Part shown: positions 50,943-58,802 of the stretch, piece after piece
Layout of the letters: the number at the start of each line of letters is the position of its first letter
Position numbering within the stretch: the stretch's first letter is position 1
Source of the DNA: an uncultured Alistipes sp.
GTDB lineage: Bacteria > Bacteroidota > Bacteroidia > Bacteroidales > Rikenellaceae
Length of the DNA: 58,802 bases
Direction of reading: 5' to 3'
Assembly (NCBI GenBank): GCA_947623965.1
Contig: CANQIF010000013.1
Span: 1 to 58,802 of the forward strand
Notes under the pieces: generated by a model
Databases searched by the model: none
Told to the model about the DNA's origin: nothing
Seen by the model: only the letters and a program-made list of their open reading frames with translations
Translations under genes and position numbers: made by a program

Positions 50943-51785
50943 CTACCGGATGATCCGCTGGATCGAATTGGCCCGGTCGATCGTCCGGCGCAGCCCTTCG
51001 GCGTCGTCGCGTTCGATCATCCGGCGCATCAACTGCAGCTGATGGATATGCTCGCGCAACACGTCCAAAACGTTGTACTTGTTCTGCAGAAGGATCGGCA
51101 CCCACGTGTCGGCCGAACTCTTCGCCAACCGGACCGTGCTCTCGAAGCCGCCGCCCGCCAGATCGAAGATGCGCCGGTCCTCGCGCTCCTTTTCGAGCAC
51201 GGTATTCGCCAGTGCGAAGGAGGTGACGTGCGAAATGTGCGAGACATAGGCGGCGTGCAGGTCGTGCTCCTCGGCTTCCATATAGACCGGCGTGGCCTCC
51301 AGGGCGCGGAAGAGCCCCTCGACGAGGGCCACGGCATCCGCCTCGCTGCGCTCCGTCTCGCACAGGACGACGTTGCGTCCCGCGAAGGCGCCGTGCAGCG
51401 CCGCCTGCGGACCGCTGTATTCGGTTCCCCACATCGGATGCACGGCGACGAAACGGCCGCGGGCGGCGTGCAGGGCGATCACCTCGCACAGCTCGGCCTT
51501 GGTCGAGCCCATGTCGATGACCGTCTGCCGCGCCCCGACGCGGTTCAACGCCTTGACGGCCAGCAGCGGAATCGTATCGACGGGGGTTGCGAGCACGGTC
51601 AGATCTGCCGTGCGGACCCCCTCGTCGAACGAGACGATGCGGTCGGCCAGCCCTCGCCGCAGCGCCTCGGCGGCCCGCTCCCCGTTTCGCTCCGCTCCCA
51701 GAATCTCGTCGGCCAATCCCCGGTCGCGCATCGCCAGTGCGAACGACCCGCCGATCAATCCCAGTCCGGCAATAAAAATCTTCAT
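50943..51785 (-). CDS. tyrA: Prephenate dehydrogenase
   Basis: A 280-residue NAD-dependent enzyme of tyrosine synthesis. AGLGLIGGS is the Rossmann loop, IDMGSTKAELCE the conserved strand, and HPMWGTEYSGPQAA contains the catalytic His region; HISHVTSFALAN and STVRLAKSSADTWVPI follow. No fused chorismate mutase. It is transcribed after pepE (125 bp gap). Confidence 0.92.
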   Translation of the reverse strand: MKIFIAGLGLIGGSFALAMRDRGLADEILGAERNGERAAEALRRGLADRIVSFDEGVRTADLTVLATPVDTIPLLAVKALNRVGARQTVIDMGSTKAELCEVIALHAARGRFVAVHPMWGTEYSGPQAALHGAFAGRNVVLCETERSEADAVALVEGLFRALEATPVYMEAEEHDLHAAYVSHISHVTSFALANTVLEKEREDRRIFDLAGGGFESTVRLAKSSADTWVPILLQNKYNVLDVLREHIHQLQLMRRMIERDDAEGLRRTIDRANSIQRIIR

Positions 51786-51910
51786 GCGCTATACAGATAG
51801 GTATTTGTAAAATCGGTTCTTCCGGACGGTCTACCCGTACAGTCCTACAGCCCGTGCACCCCTCCCGGCCTCCGGCGCGGCGGCACGGCAGCCTTCCGGC
51901 GCGGCAGCGG

Positions 51911-52639
51911 CTATTTCCGCTCCTTCGCCGCCGGTTTGTCGAGCAGGAACGACAGATCGTCGCCGCTTTGCACCTCGAAGGGGGCGATGCCCTTGTGGAA
52001 GACGCGCATCGGACGGTTGCCGATCAACTCCAGGCGTCCCCGCTCGCAGCGGAGGATGCACCCCTCGCGCAGGCCCACCACCCAGCGGCGCGGGTTGGCC
52101 TCGATGTACTCCAGGATGCGCTGCTCGCGCGTCTCGCCCGCATGCCCTTCGGGGTTGGCGTCGAGGTAGTGGGGATTGATCTGGAACGGCACGGCGCCGA
52201 TGGCCCGGAACGAGGCGGGGGCGGCGATCGGCATGTCGTTCGTGGTGCAGATCGTCGGGCAGCAAACGTTGCTGCCGGCCGACCACCCCACGTAGGGGGT
52301 TCCGCTGCGCAGCTTGTAGAGGATCTCTTTCATGAGCCCCTGCTCGTGCATCATCTTCGCAAGGGCGAAGGTGTTGCCGCCGCCGACGCAGATCGCCGCG
52401 GCTTCGCGGATCACCCGGTCGGGGCGCGGCGCGCGGTGGATCGAGCGTACCCGGATGCCGAGCTCGTCGAAACGCTCCTGCACCTTCTTTTCATAGGCGT
52501 TGTAGGTGAAGGTCACAGCGGCGTAGGGCACAAAGGCGACTTCGCGGATCCCCCTGAGGAAACTGCGGATCTCGGGAAGCGGATAACGCAGGTACTCCTC
52601 GCCTGCGTTGGTGGAATTGGAAATGAGCAATAGTTTCAT
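51911..52639 (-). CDS. pepE: Peptidase E (alpha-aspartyl dipeptidase)
   Basis: A 242-residue serine peptidase of family S51 that splits Asp-X dipeptides. The nucleophile is Ser120 in GWSAGSN; CVGGGNTF at 84-91 is the oxyanion/substrate loop; QINPHYLDAN carries the catalytic His. Full length; usually cytosolic. Confidence 0.93.
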   Translation of the reverse strand: MKLLLISNSTNAGEEYLRYPLPEIRSFLRGIREVAFVPYAAVTFTYNAYEKKVQERFDELGIRVRSIHRAPRPDRVIREAAAICVGGGNTFALAKMMHEQGLMKEILYKLRSGTPYVGWSAGSNVCCPTICTTNDMPIAAPASFRAIGAVPFQINPHYLDANPEGHAGETREQRILEYIEANPRRWVVGLREGCILRCERGRLELIGNRPMRVFHKGIAPFEVQSGDDLSFLLDKPAAKERK

Positions 52640-52716
52640 AACATTTTGATTGTTTGGCGAATATCGGACAAGTTGGTCGGAATGCCCGTTTTCTCCGCAC
52701 GAAAAAATAACTCTCT

Positions 52717-52750
52717 TTTGCCAAAAGTAATAAAAAAAGTGTTACTTTTG
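52717..52750 (+). promoter_or_regulatory. acpP promoter
   Basis: TTTG (52717-52720), 22-bp spacer, TACTTTTG (52743-52750). Confidence 0.7.
52722..52729 (-). promoter_or_regulatory. -7 box of pepE
   Basis: Minus-strand TACTTTTG about 83 bp before pepE, interleaved with the acpP promoter. Confidence 0.5.
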
Positions 52751-52824
52751 CGCGGAATCACGATGGAATTTACGCTTACGAACGAAATATTCCAACAAAT
52801 TTTGTTTAACTAAAATTTACGATT

Positions 52825-53061
52825 ATGTCTGAAATTCAAGCAAAGGTTGTCGAGATCATCGTCGATAAACTGGGTGTCAAGGAGTCGGAGGTTACTCCCG
52901 AAGCAAGCTTTACGAACGATCTGGGTGCCGATTCGCTCGACACGGTCGAGCTGATCATGGAGGTCGAGAAGGCTTTCGATCTGCACATTCCCGACGAGGA
53001 CGCCGAGAAGATCACCAAGGTCGGCGACGTGATCTCGTACATCGAGGAGCACAAGAAATAG
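52825..53061 (+). CDS. acpP: Acyl carrier protein
   Basis: A 78-residue acidic carrier of fatty acid synthesis. The 4'-phosphopantetheine site is Ser37 in GADSLDTVE; helices before and after are canonical. rnc follows after 106 bp; fabF, which I recall as lying between acpP and rnc in related Bacteroidales, is absent here. Confidence 0.97.
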   Translation: MSEIQAKVVEIIVDKLGVKESEVTPEASFTNDLGADSLDTVELIMEVEKAFDLHIPDEDAEKITKVGDVISYIEEHKK

Positions 53062-53167
53062 TTTCGTCCGACGATGAAACCATGGGCTCTGCCGGGTGGG
53101 ACGCATCCCCTCGGCGCAGCCCGTTTTTCGTTTCATTAACCCTGCTGCCGTTTAGAACCCCTTTGCC

Positions 53168-54466
53168 GTGCTGGATTTTCTCTTACGCCCCATCCGCCGC
53201 CGCTTCGGCGCCGACCGCCGCTACTATGCGATGATCGACGATATGTTCGGCTTCATCCCGAACAACATCGAACTCTACAAACTGGCGCTGATCCACAAGT
53301 CGGCGTCGGTCATGCTGCCCGACGGCCGGGCCGTCAACAACGAACGGCTGGAGTATCTGGGCGACGCCGTGATCGAGACCGTCACGTCGGACTATCTCTT
53401 CATCGAGTTTCCGGACCGCGACGAGGGTTTCCTGACGCAGCTGCGCTCGAAGATCGTCTCGCGGCAGTCGCTCAACGCCCTGGCCGAGACGCTGGGGCTG
53501 GACCGGCACCTGATCCTGAACCACGCCCCGGGGAACGGCATCACGCAGAAGCACATCTACGGCGACGCCTTCGAGGCGATGATGGGGGCGATCTACCTCG
53601 ACCAGGGGTATAATTTCGTCAACCGACTGCTTATCAACCGCATCTTTTTCCGGCACCTCGACCTGGGGCAGCTGACCGCCGAGGAGACCGACTTCAAGAG
53701 CCGGCTGATCGAGTGGTGCCAGAAGAACCGCTACCACTTCTCGTTCCGGACGACGCACGACCGGAACGGCCGCGCCGACCATCCCGTGTTCTACACGACG
53801 ATCGTCATCGACGGCATGGAGGTCGGCCACGGGGCGGGCGAATCGAAGAAGGAGGCCGAACAGCACGCCGCCTTCTCGGTGGCGCACTTCATGAGCGACG
53901 AGCAGTGCGCCTCGATGCTCGACCGCTTCGACCGGCTGGTGCGGAAAGGGGAACGCCCGGCCCGGACGGCGAATGCGGCGGGGGCGGAGCGGGCCGGCGA
54001 TACGGCAGATTCGCTTCGGCCAGCGAATGCGGCGGGGAGGGACCGGCCGATAAACGCGGCGGAGGCGGACCGGGCAGCGAATGCAAAAGAGGTGAACCCG
54101 CTGGCAACCGCAGCGGGGAGGGACCGGGCTGTAACTGCGGCAGGATCGGATCGGATCGGCGATGCAGGGGCTTCGGCTTCGGGAGCTGGTTCGATTCCGG
54201 GAGCTGGTTCGATTTCGGAAGCTGCTATGGGGGCAGCCTCGGGAACGGTTTCGGTTTCGGAGACCGGCCCGGTTTCGGGAGCACCGGAGGCTCCATCTGC
54301 AACTTCAGATGTTCCGGAGGCAGCTTTGGCTCCGGGGGCAACCTCGGGAACTTCGGGGACGGATTCGACACCCTCGCCGGCATTGGCTTCGGCTCCAACG
54401 CAAACGCCTTCGGCCGCAGCGGCTGCTTCGGCTGACCGTCCGGCACCGCAGCGCATGGCGCAATAA
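53168..54466 (+). CDS. rnc: Ribonuclease III with long low-complexity tail
   Basis: A 432-residue protein. The catalytic domain has ERLEYLGDAVIE at 59-70 and GDAFEAMMGAIYLD at 132-144; the double-stranded RNA-binding domain spans about 175-245 (GHGAGESKKEAEQHAAFSVA). From about residue 265 there is a 165-residue Ala/Gly/Ser/Thr-rich tail (SEAAMGAASGTVSVSETGPV) not found in ordinary RNase III of about 230-250 residues. The start is a GTG at 53168, just before LDFLLRPIRRRFG; no better ATG precedes the domain. Confidence 0.92.
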   Translation: MLDFLLRPIRRRFGADRRYYAMIDDMFGFIPNNIELYKLALIHKSASVMLPDGRAVNNERLEYLGDAVIETVTSDYLFIEFPDRDEGFLTQLRSKIVSRQSLNALAETLGLDRHLILNHAPGNGITQKHIYGDAFEAMMGAIYLDQGYNFVNRLLINRIFFRHLDLGQLTAEETDFKSRLIEWCQKNRYHFSFRTTHDRNGRADHPVFYTTIVIDGMEVGHGAGESKKEAEQHAAFSVAHFMSDEQCASMLDRFDRLVRKGERPARTANAAGAERAGDTADSLRPANAAGRDRPINAAEADRAANAKEVNPLATAAGRDRAVTAAGSDRIGDAGASASGAGSIPGAGSISEAAMGAASGTVSVSETGPVSGAPEAPSATSDVPEAALAPGATSGTSGTDSTPSPALASAPTQTPSAAAAASADRPAPQRMAQ

Positions 54467-54482
54467 CCCGCACTTCATCCGC

Positions 54483-55115
54483 ATGTCAGCCCTGACCGAT
54501 AAACTGGAGGCCCGCGGCATCGCCTCGCTGACCGACAGCGAGCTGCTGGCCCTGCTGCTGGACGACGAGACGGCGGCCGGACGGCTGCTCGACGCTTTCG
54601 GCGGATCGCTCGAACGGATCGCGACGACCGAACGGGCGCGCCTGCGCATGGTCGGGGGATTGGGGCTGCGGCGGGCGCAGCTGCTCCACGCCGCAGCCGA
54701 ATTCGGACGCCGCGTAGCCCAGACGGCCGCCGAGGCGACGGCCGTGATCGACACGAGCGAGGATGCCGCACGTCTTATGCGCCCGCAACTCGAACGGCTG
54801 GCCTACGAGGAGTGCTGGGCGATCTACCTGACCGCCTCGAACCGCGTGATCGAGCGGCAGCGCATCAGCCAGGGCGGCGTGCAGGGGACGGTGGTCGACC
54901 ACCGATTAGTCGTCAAACGGGCGCTCGAACTGCTGGCGACAAAACTCATCCTCGTGCACAACCACCCCTCCGGAGCGGCCGAGCCGAGCCCGCAGGACCA
55001 GCGGCTGACGACCCGCATCGCCGAGGCGGCGGCGCTCTTCGACATCCGCCTGCTGGATCATCTCATCATCTCCCGCGAGGGCGACTTCTCGTTTCATCGG
55101 GCCGGACTGCTGTAG
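54483..55115 (+). CDS. radC: RadC/JAB-domain protein
   Basis: A 210-residue protein. The N-terminal UPF0758/HhH part (LEARGIASLTDSELLALLL, MVGGLGLRRAQLL) precedes the MPN/JAB metalloprotease-like domain with HNHPSGAAEPSPQD. Its cellular role is unresolved despite the name. It starts 16 bp after rnc and is likely co-transcribed. Confidence 0.93.
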   Translation: MSALTDKLEARGIASLTDSELLALLLDDETAAGRLLDAFGGSLERIATTERARLRMVGGLGLRRAQLLHAAAEFGRRVAQTAAEATAVIDTSEDAARLMRPQLERLAYEECWAIYLTASNRVIERQRISQGGVQGTVVDHRLVVKRALELLATKLILVHNHPSGAAEPSPQDQRLTTRIAEAAALFDIRLLDHLIISREGDFSFHRAGLL

Positions 55116-55167
55116 ACCGATTGTGCCCACAGCTTGTCCCTACCGTTCCGCTCCTCTTGTTCGATTA

Positions 55168-55745
55168 CACAACTGTCGGCGGGCCGCAGCACGGTTTCGG
55201 TCCGTCAGGACTGCGCAGGCAGCAACCTTTGGTGCGTGGTGAAAGTGCCTGTCAGCAAAATCGGTCGCGCAGCGACCAGCAGCCCGCAGCTTCGCCCCGC
55301 GGAGCCCCGCAACTCCTTACAGCCGTACGCAACCTCTGCAGGCTGTGCCCCGATTCACCATTCTTAATTTTTAATTCTTCATTTTGAATTGCGGCTTCTG
55401 TGAAGCCACCGCAGCCCACAGCCGCCCCCGGGCAGAGGGCTGCTTCCTCGCGCTGCTCGAAAGCACGCCCATCCGCTCGACTGCGGGCTGGCCTCGAGAT
55501 TCGATGCCGTAGCTAATTTTGAATGCTGAATTTGCGGTTCCGATAGGGAACCGCATCGGGCCGCAGCCTCCCGGCGGCGGAGGCCCGCAGCTCGCGTCCC
55601 GCAGGTCCGCATCGTGCGTGCCCTCCGCAGACTGCTGCCCGACCGTTCAGCTCCTCGCACACCGCGGCCCGGATCGAATTAGCATTGAGTTTAGCGATTC
55701 ATTTTTAATTTTTCATTTTTAATTTGCGCCCGCAGGGCGCAGCCT
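55168..55745 (-). repeat. Family A mosaic array, reverse
   Basis: Reverse units between the convergent radC and lipoprotein genes. Hairpins: GGTCCGTCAGGAC near 55199, GGTCGCGCAGCGACC near 55263, GGCTTCTGTGAAGCC near 55394, GGTTCCGATAGGGAACC near 55536, GCGCCCGCAGGGCGC at 55726-55740. The stretch 55675-55740 is nearly the same as 41145-41210 in another array. No gene. Confidence 0.85.
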
Positions 55746-55779
55746 CCGGCACGCGTTGGTCGTTCCGTGTAAAATCGCC

Positions 55780-56670
55780 TTATCGTTTGACCGCCTCTTT
55801 TTTAATTAGACGACGCCCTACTTTGTAGGTAAAAACGGAATCTGTAAATTGATCGAACTCCTCTATGCGATCCAATTCATACTCGGGATAACTGTCAATC
55901 TTTTTTCGATAAACCTTTTGCTCATCGATCATGCCGCCGAATGACGTCCTTATTTCTTCATCCGTTATTATCGCATAATCATTGATTTCCGAAACAAACG
56001 GTTCATCGGGAATAAGAGCATAACAATGAACCCAGCTGTTCTCTTTTTTATAGAACCGATACAAGTTGGCATCTCTTCCCCCTTCAGCCCAGATAGTCAG
56101 CACCAGCTTTTGGCCGTTTTCGACAAAAAAGAATGGAAGATCGGGTTGTAAATAGGTATTCTTATCCTCGTGATACTCTATTTCGTAAACGCTCGATCGA
56201 TTAAATTTCAATCCCCAGGCATCCGATTCGTCGTGATTCCGGGCATATCCCAGGGGACTATTGAGAAAGAAATGGCTGTGCACGATCGAGAATTGGACAT
56301 CCTCTTTTTTGAAGGTTATAATTGCACTGCCCAATATGATTCCCCTAAACCCGATTCCTTCCGGTTGCCATAGAACAGATACCCGATATCCGTTTATCTT
56401 GTTTTTATAGCGGATTCGAACAAGCGTATCCATCCTGTTCTCCCGTATAAACGGATGGCGTGCTTCTGCTTCGAGAGCGCGCATTTTGAATCCGTTTAAC
56501 TGTCGATTCATAGAATCCAAGACATGCCTATGCCGCACGTTTACAGAATCCATTGCCTGTTGATAGGTTTGCCTCAAACTGTCCACATAGGATTGGGAAT
56601 AGGGCGGCTGATTTCTGTTTCCGCACCCGACGACCAGCAGGGCGGATATGATCAGTAAATAGTTTTTCAT
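55780..56670 (-). CDS. Hypothetical lipoprotein (296 aa), AT-rich gene
   Basis: Signal MKNYLLIISALLVVGC with lipidated Cys16, then a Gln/Ser-rich linker and coiled-coil-like residues 20-60 (SLRQTYQQAMDSVNVRHRHV). The body is mixed beta with aromatic strands and no known domain. Base composition is much more AT-rich than the rest of the window. The start at 56670 is the ATG of the signal peptide. Its signal region resembles that of the next gene (56697-57200). Confidence 0.65.
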   Translation of the reverse strand: MKNYLLIISALLVVGCGNRNQPPYSQSYVDSLRQTYQQAMDSVNVRHRHVLDSMNRQLNGFKMRALEAEARHPFIRENRMDTLVRIRYKNKINGYRVSVLWQPEGIGFRGIILGSAIITFKKEDVQFSIVHSHFFLNSPLGYARNHDESDAWGLKFNRSSVYEIEYHEDKNTYLQPDLPFFFVENGQKLVLTIWAEGGRDANLYRFYKKENSWVHCYALIPDEPFVSEINDYAIITDEEIRTSFGGMIDEQKVYRKKIDSYPEYELDRIEEFDQFTDSVFTYKVGRRLIKKEAVKR

Positions 56671-56696
56671 CGTAGACAATCACCGTTTGTATTCCG

Positions 56697-57200
56697 TCAC
56701 CGCTCTTGCTGCGTTTTCGCTTTCTGAAAAGTCAACAGCCAGCCGATTTGCGCACTCTTCGGATCGGGCAGCTGGATCGTTAAGCCTACATCTGTTCGAT
56801 GGATTAGCATACGATGCCAATAGACCCTTGCCGATTGTGATCCTGCAGCATAAAAGCCCATGACACGATGCCTCCAGGTGAACCACGAACGTTCGGTGTA
56901 GACGGATTTCCACGTTGCATCCGACGCTTGTTGCAAAAGCGGCAAAGCCGATTCCGCAGCCAATCGAAAATCCCCCTTTTCGTTCGATTGTACGGTGATC
57001 CGTTCGCCCCGCCGGGGGACATCGCATACCACAAGAGAATCCGCATAATGGATCGAGGTCGGTCGAATCTGCCAGTCGACCAGCTCGTAAGTTCCATTGA
57101 GCAACTCCTGCCGTTCCTTTTTCAAGAGGGAGTTTGCCCAAAGGTATGCACCGCACCCGACGACCAGCAAGGCGAAGATGGAGAGTAGAAAGTTCTTCAT
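56697..57200 (-). CDS. Hypothetical lipoprotein-like protein (167 aa)
   Basis: Signal MKNFLLSIFALLVVGCGAYL: a lipobox Cys16 followed by more hydrophobic residues. The mature part includes YELVDWQIRPTSIHYADSLVVCDVPRRGER and SWFTWRHRVMGFYAAGSQSARVYW. No family recognised. It lies 26 bp before the previous lipoprotein gene on the same strand and shares its N-terminal coding sequence pattern. Confidence 0.6.
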   Translation of the reverse strand: MKNFLLSIFALLVVGCGAYLWANSLLKKERQELLNGTYELVDWQIRPTSIHYADSLVVCDVPRRGERITVQSNEKGDFRLAAESALPLLQQASDATWKSVYTERSWFTWRHRVMGFYAAGSQSARVYWHRMLIHRTDVGLTIQLPDPKSAQIGWLLTFQKAKTQQER

Positions 57201-57280
57201 TTTCTGCGAAACTTTTGAAAATCTTCAAATTTCGTATTTCCCTTAAAATATATCAACCTGGCACCATACTTCGATAAAAT

Positions 57281-57688
57281 CTACAAATCAAAATAGGCCC
57301 ATCCGATCATAGGCAGATCGGCTTTAAACATAAATGATTGCTCCATTTCGTTGCCATATATGGATTGGCATTGCTGTACAGGAGCCCCATAAATACAATT
57401 TTTCCAACCGCCTCCATATCCGTTGCTACAATAATAGGAGGTCACTTTTATTTCTTGGCTCGTATTACCCGTAGGATGAATATAGGTTGTAACCGTTACT
57501 TGAATAGGTATTTTAATATAGTTCCCGTTATAATCTATGTTGTACGCTGTCGTACGCAGTCTTTGGCTCTGTTGTTGCGGTTGGCTTTGACGTGGAGAAT
57601 CTCGAAAGAATGGCGTATAAGTCAGATTCTGTGATTTGACAAAGCCACATGCGCAAATAAAGATACAAGTTAAGAATAATGTTTTCAT
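57281..57688 (-). CDS. Hypothetical secreted protein (135 aa)
   Basis: Signal peptide MKTLFLTCIFICACGFVKSQ, then a Gln/Ser-rich stretch (SPRQSQPQQQSQRLRTTAY) and a beta-rich Cys-containing domain (YYCSNGYGGGWKNCIYG, VQQCQSIYGN). Four Cys in the mature part may form disulphides. No family recognised. It is 2 bp downstream of the gene at 57691. Confidence 0.6.
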   Translation of the reverse strand: MKTLFLTCIFICACGFVKSQNLTYTPFFRDSPRQSQPQQQSQRLRTTAYNIDYNGNYIKIPIQVTVTTYIHPTGNTSQEIKVTSYYCSNGYGGGWKNCIYGAPVQQCQSIYGNEMEQSFMFKADLPMIGWAYFDL

Positions 57689-57690
57689 AA

Positions 57691-58047
57691 TTATTTATTT
57701 TTGAAATACTTAATGAATACTGCTTTGAAGATTTCATCAAAGGAGTGAGAGTTATCATTTTTGGCTCGGATATAACTTTTCGTAAAGAGTCCAATCCACC
57801 AAGAGACGCCATCTTCATCGAAAACATTCCATCCAACAGATTTAACGGCTTGCTCAGTCCATGTTACCATGAATTGGAGAATTGTTGAATATGGGAGATT
57901 CACCGCGTCCATAGCTACTAAATTATCAGCCATTTCGATGATCTCTGACTCGATTTCGTCTACTTGCTTTGACAATGCTATTTTTGTAGAAATGCAGTAT
58001 ATTTCTGCCTCTTTCTCAATACCGAATGGGAAAATCATATTGTTCAA
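57691..58047 (-). CDS. Hypothetical protein (118 aa)
   Basis: A cytosolic, mainly helical, acidic protein (STKIALSKQVDEIESEIIEMADNLVAMDAV) with a Trp-rich segment (SVGWNVFDEDGVSWWIGLF). No family recognised. The ATG overlaps the stop of the upstream gene (58044-58400) by 4 bp. Confidence 0.55.
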   Translation of the reverse strand: MNNMIFPFGIEKEAEIYCISTKIALSKQVDEIESEIIEMADNLVAMDAVNLPYSTILQFMVTWTEQAVKSVGWNVFDEDGVSWWIGLFTKSYIRAKNDNSHSFDEIFKAVFIKYFKNK

Positions 58048-58400
58048 TATTTTCCTATTTGAATATCCACGAACTCAGATATTCCGCTATCATCCATACT
58101 AATCTCAGTTACAGGCAATCCAAATATGTTGCGAGATTTATAGATTGTCGAATAGTGCCCATTTAAATTGGAGCCATAAATAGCAACAGAACCGATATTT
58201 CCCCTTCCATCAGGGCAAAACATAAATAAGTTTATAGGTCGCCCATTATTCGACACTTCAATAGACATACATCCTGTGCTGAATAGTTCGGAATTAAGAG
58301 TAATCGTTAAATGCAGGAAACGAGGATGGTTTTTAAAATTACGATGCAGGTTCGTAACAATACTTTGGCTTCGTTCATTGAGCCGACATGGAGGAAACAT
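58044..58400 (-). CDS. Hypothetical protein (118 aa)
   Basis: A mixed alpha/beta protein: SQSIVTNLHRNFKNHPRFLHLTITLNSE, then FMFCPDGRGNIGSVAIYGS. No signal peptide, no family recognised. First gene of the AT-rich minus-strand run; no convincing promoter is seen upstream. Confidence 0.55.
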   Translation of the reverse strand: MFPPCRLNERSQSIVTNLHRNFKNHPRFLHLTITLNSELFSTGCMSIEVSNNGRPINLFMFCPDGRGNIGSVAIYGSNLNGHYSTIYKSRNIFGLPVTEISMDDSGISEFVDIQIGKY

Positions 58401-58802
58401 GATAATTACTATTAATACACCCCCAACCCTTCAGATGTGATTTGTAAAAAACAGAAAGCGCAGGGCCGGTGACTTATTTTAGTGCGACAGGTCGTAGGAA
58501 ACCCCAATAGATAAAATAAGCAACAACCCCGCGCCTGTATCGTGACGATACGAGACGGGAAGGCAATGCCACTTATTCTCTCTATTGTGCTTAGAATTTC
58601 CTACATTTATAAAGTAATGGTCGCATATGAAAATAAGGACTAACGAAATACAAATAAATACGCTTTATTACAGTTATTTATACTGATATATTGATTTCAT
58701 CTGTTTTCATCATTTGCAGATGATAGGTTCTTATTTGGTGTATTTTTGTTTCTTGTTTGTGCCTTGATTCAGATTATTATTTCTATATTTGCGGCATAAA
58801 TA
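58401..58802. other. Gene-free AT-rich end with inverted repeats
   Basis: Inverted repeat CTTATTTTA (58473-58481) / TAAAATAAG (58512-58520), extended imperfectly by CAGGGCCGG and CCCCGCGCCTG; hairpin GTATCG-TGA-CGATAC (58537-58551). It could be a structured RNA or an element end. No ORF. Confidence 0.45.
58756..58791 (+). promoter_or_regulatory. Promoter for a gene beyond the window
   Basis: TATATTTG at 58784-58791 with TTG at 58764-58766 (17-bp spacer) or TTTG at 58756-58759 (24 bp). A second TATTTTTG is at 58741-58748. Confidence 0.6.

Noticed and set aside
1..58802. tRNA, rRNA, tmRNA or RNase P RNA genes
   Set aside because: Reading the intergenic regions showed none of the conserved words or cloverleaf arms; short RNAs without known motifs could still be missed.

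Overview
The window looks like chromosomal DNA of a GC-rich gut Bacteroidales, most like Alistipes (Rikenellaceae); this is inference from gene content, with no search run. Evidence: promoters of the Bacteroidetes type (TTTG about 19-22 bp before TAnnTTTG), almost no Shine-Dalgarno sites, GldH next to a PSP1/RicT protein, DUF2851, GSCFA, an extended S16 protein, BspA-like and acidic-signal (CKDYDDD) surface lipoproteins. No rRNA, tRNA, CRISPR array or insertion sequence was recognised.

Layout: 0.4-8.6 kb YczE-like membrane protein, trmB-gldH-ricT operon, MATE exporter, glycosyltransferase-like protein, thiL and adk (divergent). 8.9-10 kb rpsF-rpsR-rplI. 11-12.8 kb alkaline phosphatase lipoprotein and ung. 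13.5-21.3 kb two modules pairing a small DNA-binding regulator with a large surface lipoprotein, separated by rpsP. 21.9-29.1 kb rimM, a lipoprotein, GSCFA protein, a phosphatase-fold protein that seems to have lost metal ligands, sufE-sufT and a shortened DUF2851 protein. 29.5-32.1 kb a compact cluster of small membrane and zinc-ribbon proteins, a SPASM-type radical SAM enzyme and a 46-residue Cys/Gly peptide. 32.3-42.4 kb secA, dCMP deaminase, a 2-hydroxyacid dehydrogenase-like protein, aspartate dehydrogenase, rpsU, a helix-hairpin-helix protein and ispE. 43.3-55.1 kb rpiB, typA, aroB, waaA, yraN, tyrA, pepE, acpP, rnc and radC. 55.8-58.4 kb an AT-rich run of five small unrecognised genes on the minus strand.

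Two signals stand out. First, the radical SAM/peptide pair (30728-32055) has the form of a ribosomally made, post-translationally modified peptide system that I cannot assign to a named family. Second, about 6.4 kb (about 11%) of the window is intergenic mosaic repeat. Family A is GC-rich, built from units of about 300 bp bounded by AT-rich AATTC-type tracts, and carries interchangeable short hairpins whose stem sequence differs from copy to copy while staying self-complementary. Family B is a tandem array (period about 74 bp) of promoter modules whose -33 box lies in one arm of a hairpin, again with compensated stem changes; it drives ispE, a helix-hairpin-helix gene, a GSCFA gene and the phosphatase-fold gene.

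Most of the remaining genes are housekeeping (translation, cell envelope, aromatic and isoprenoid biosynthesis, Fe-S assembly, secretion).
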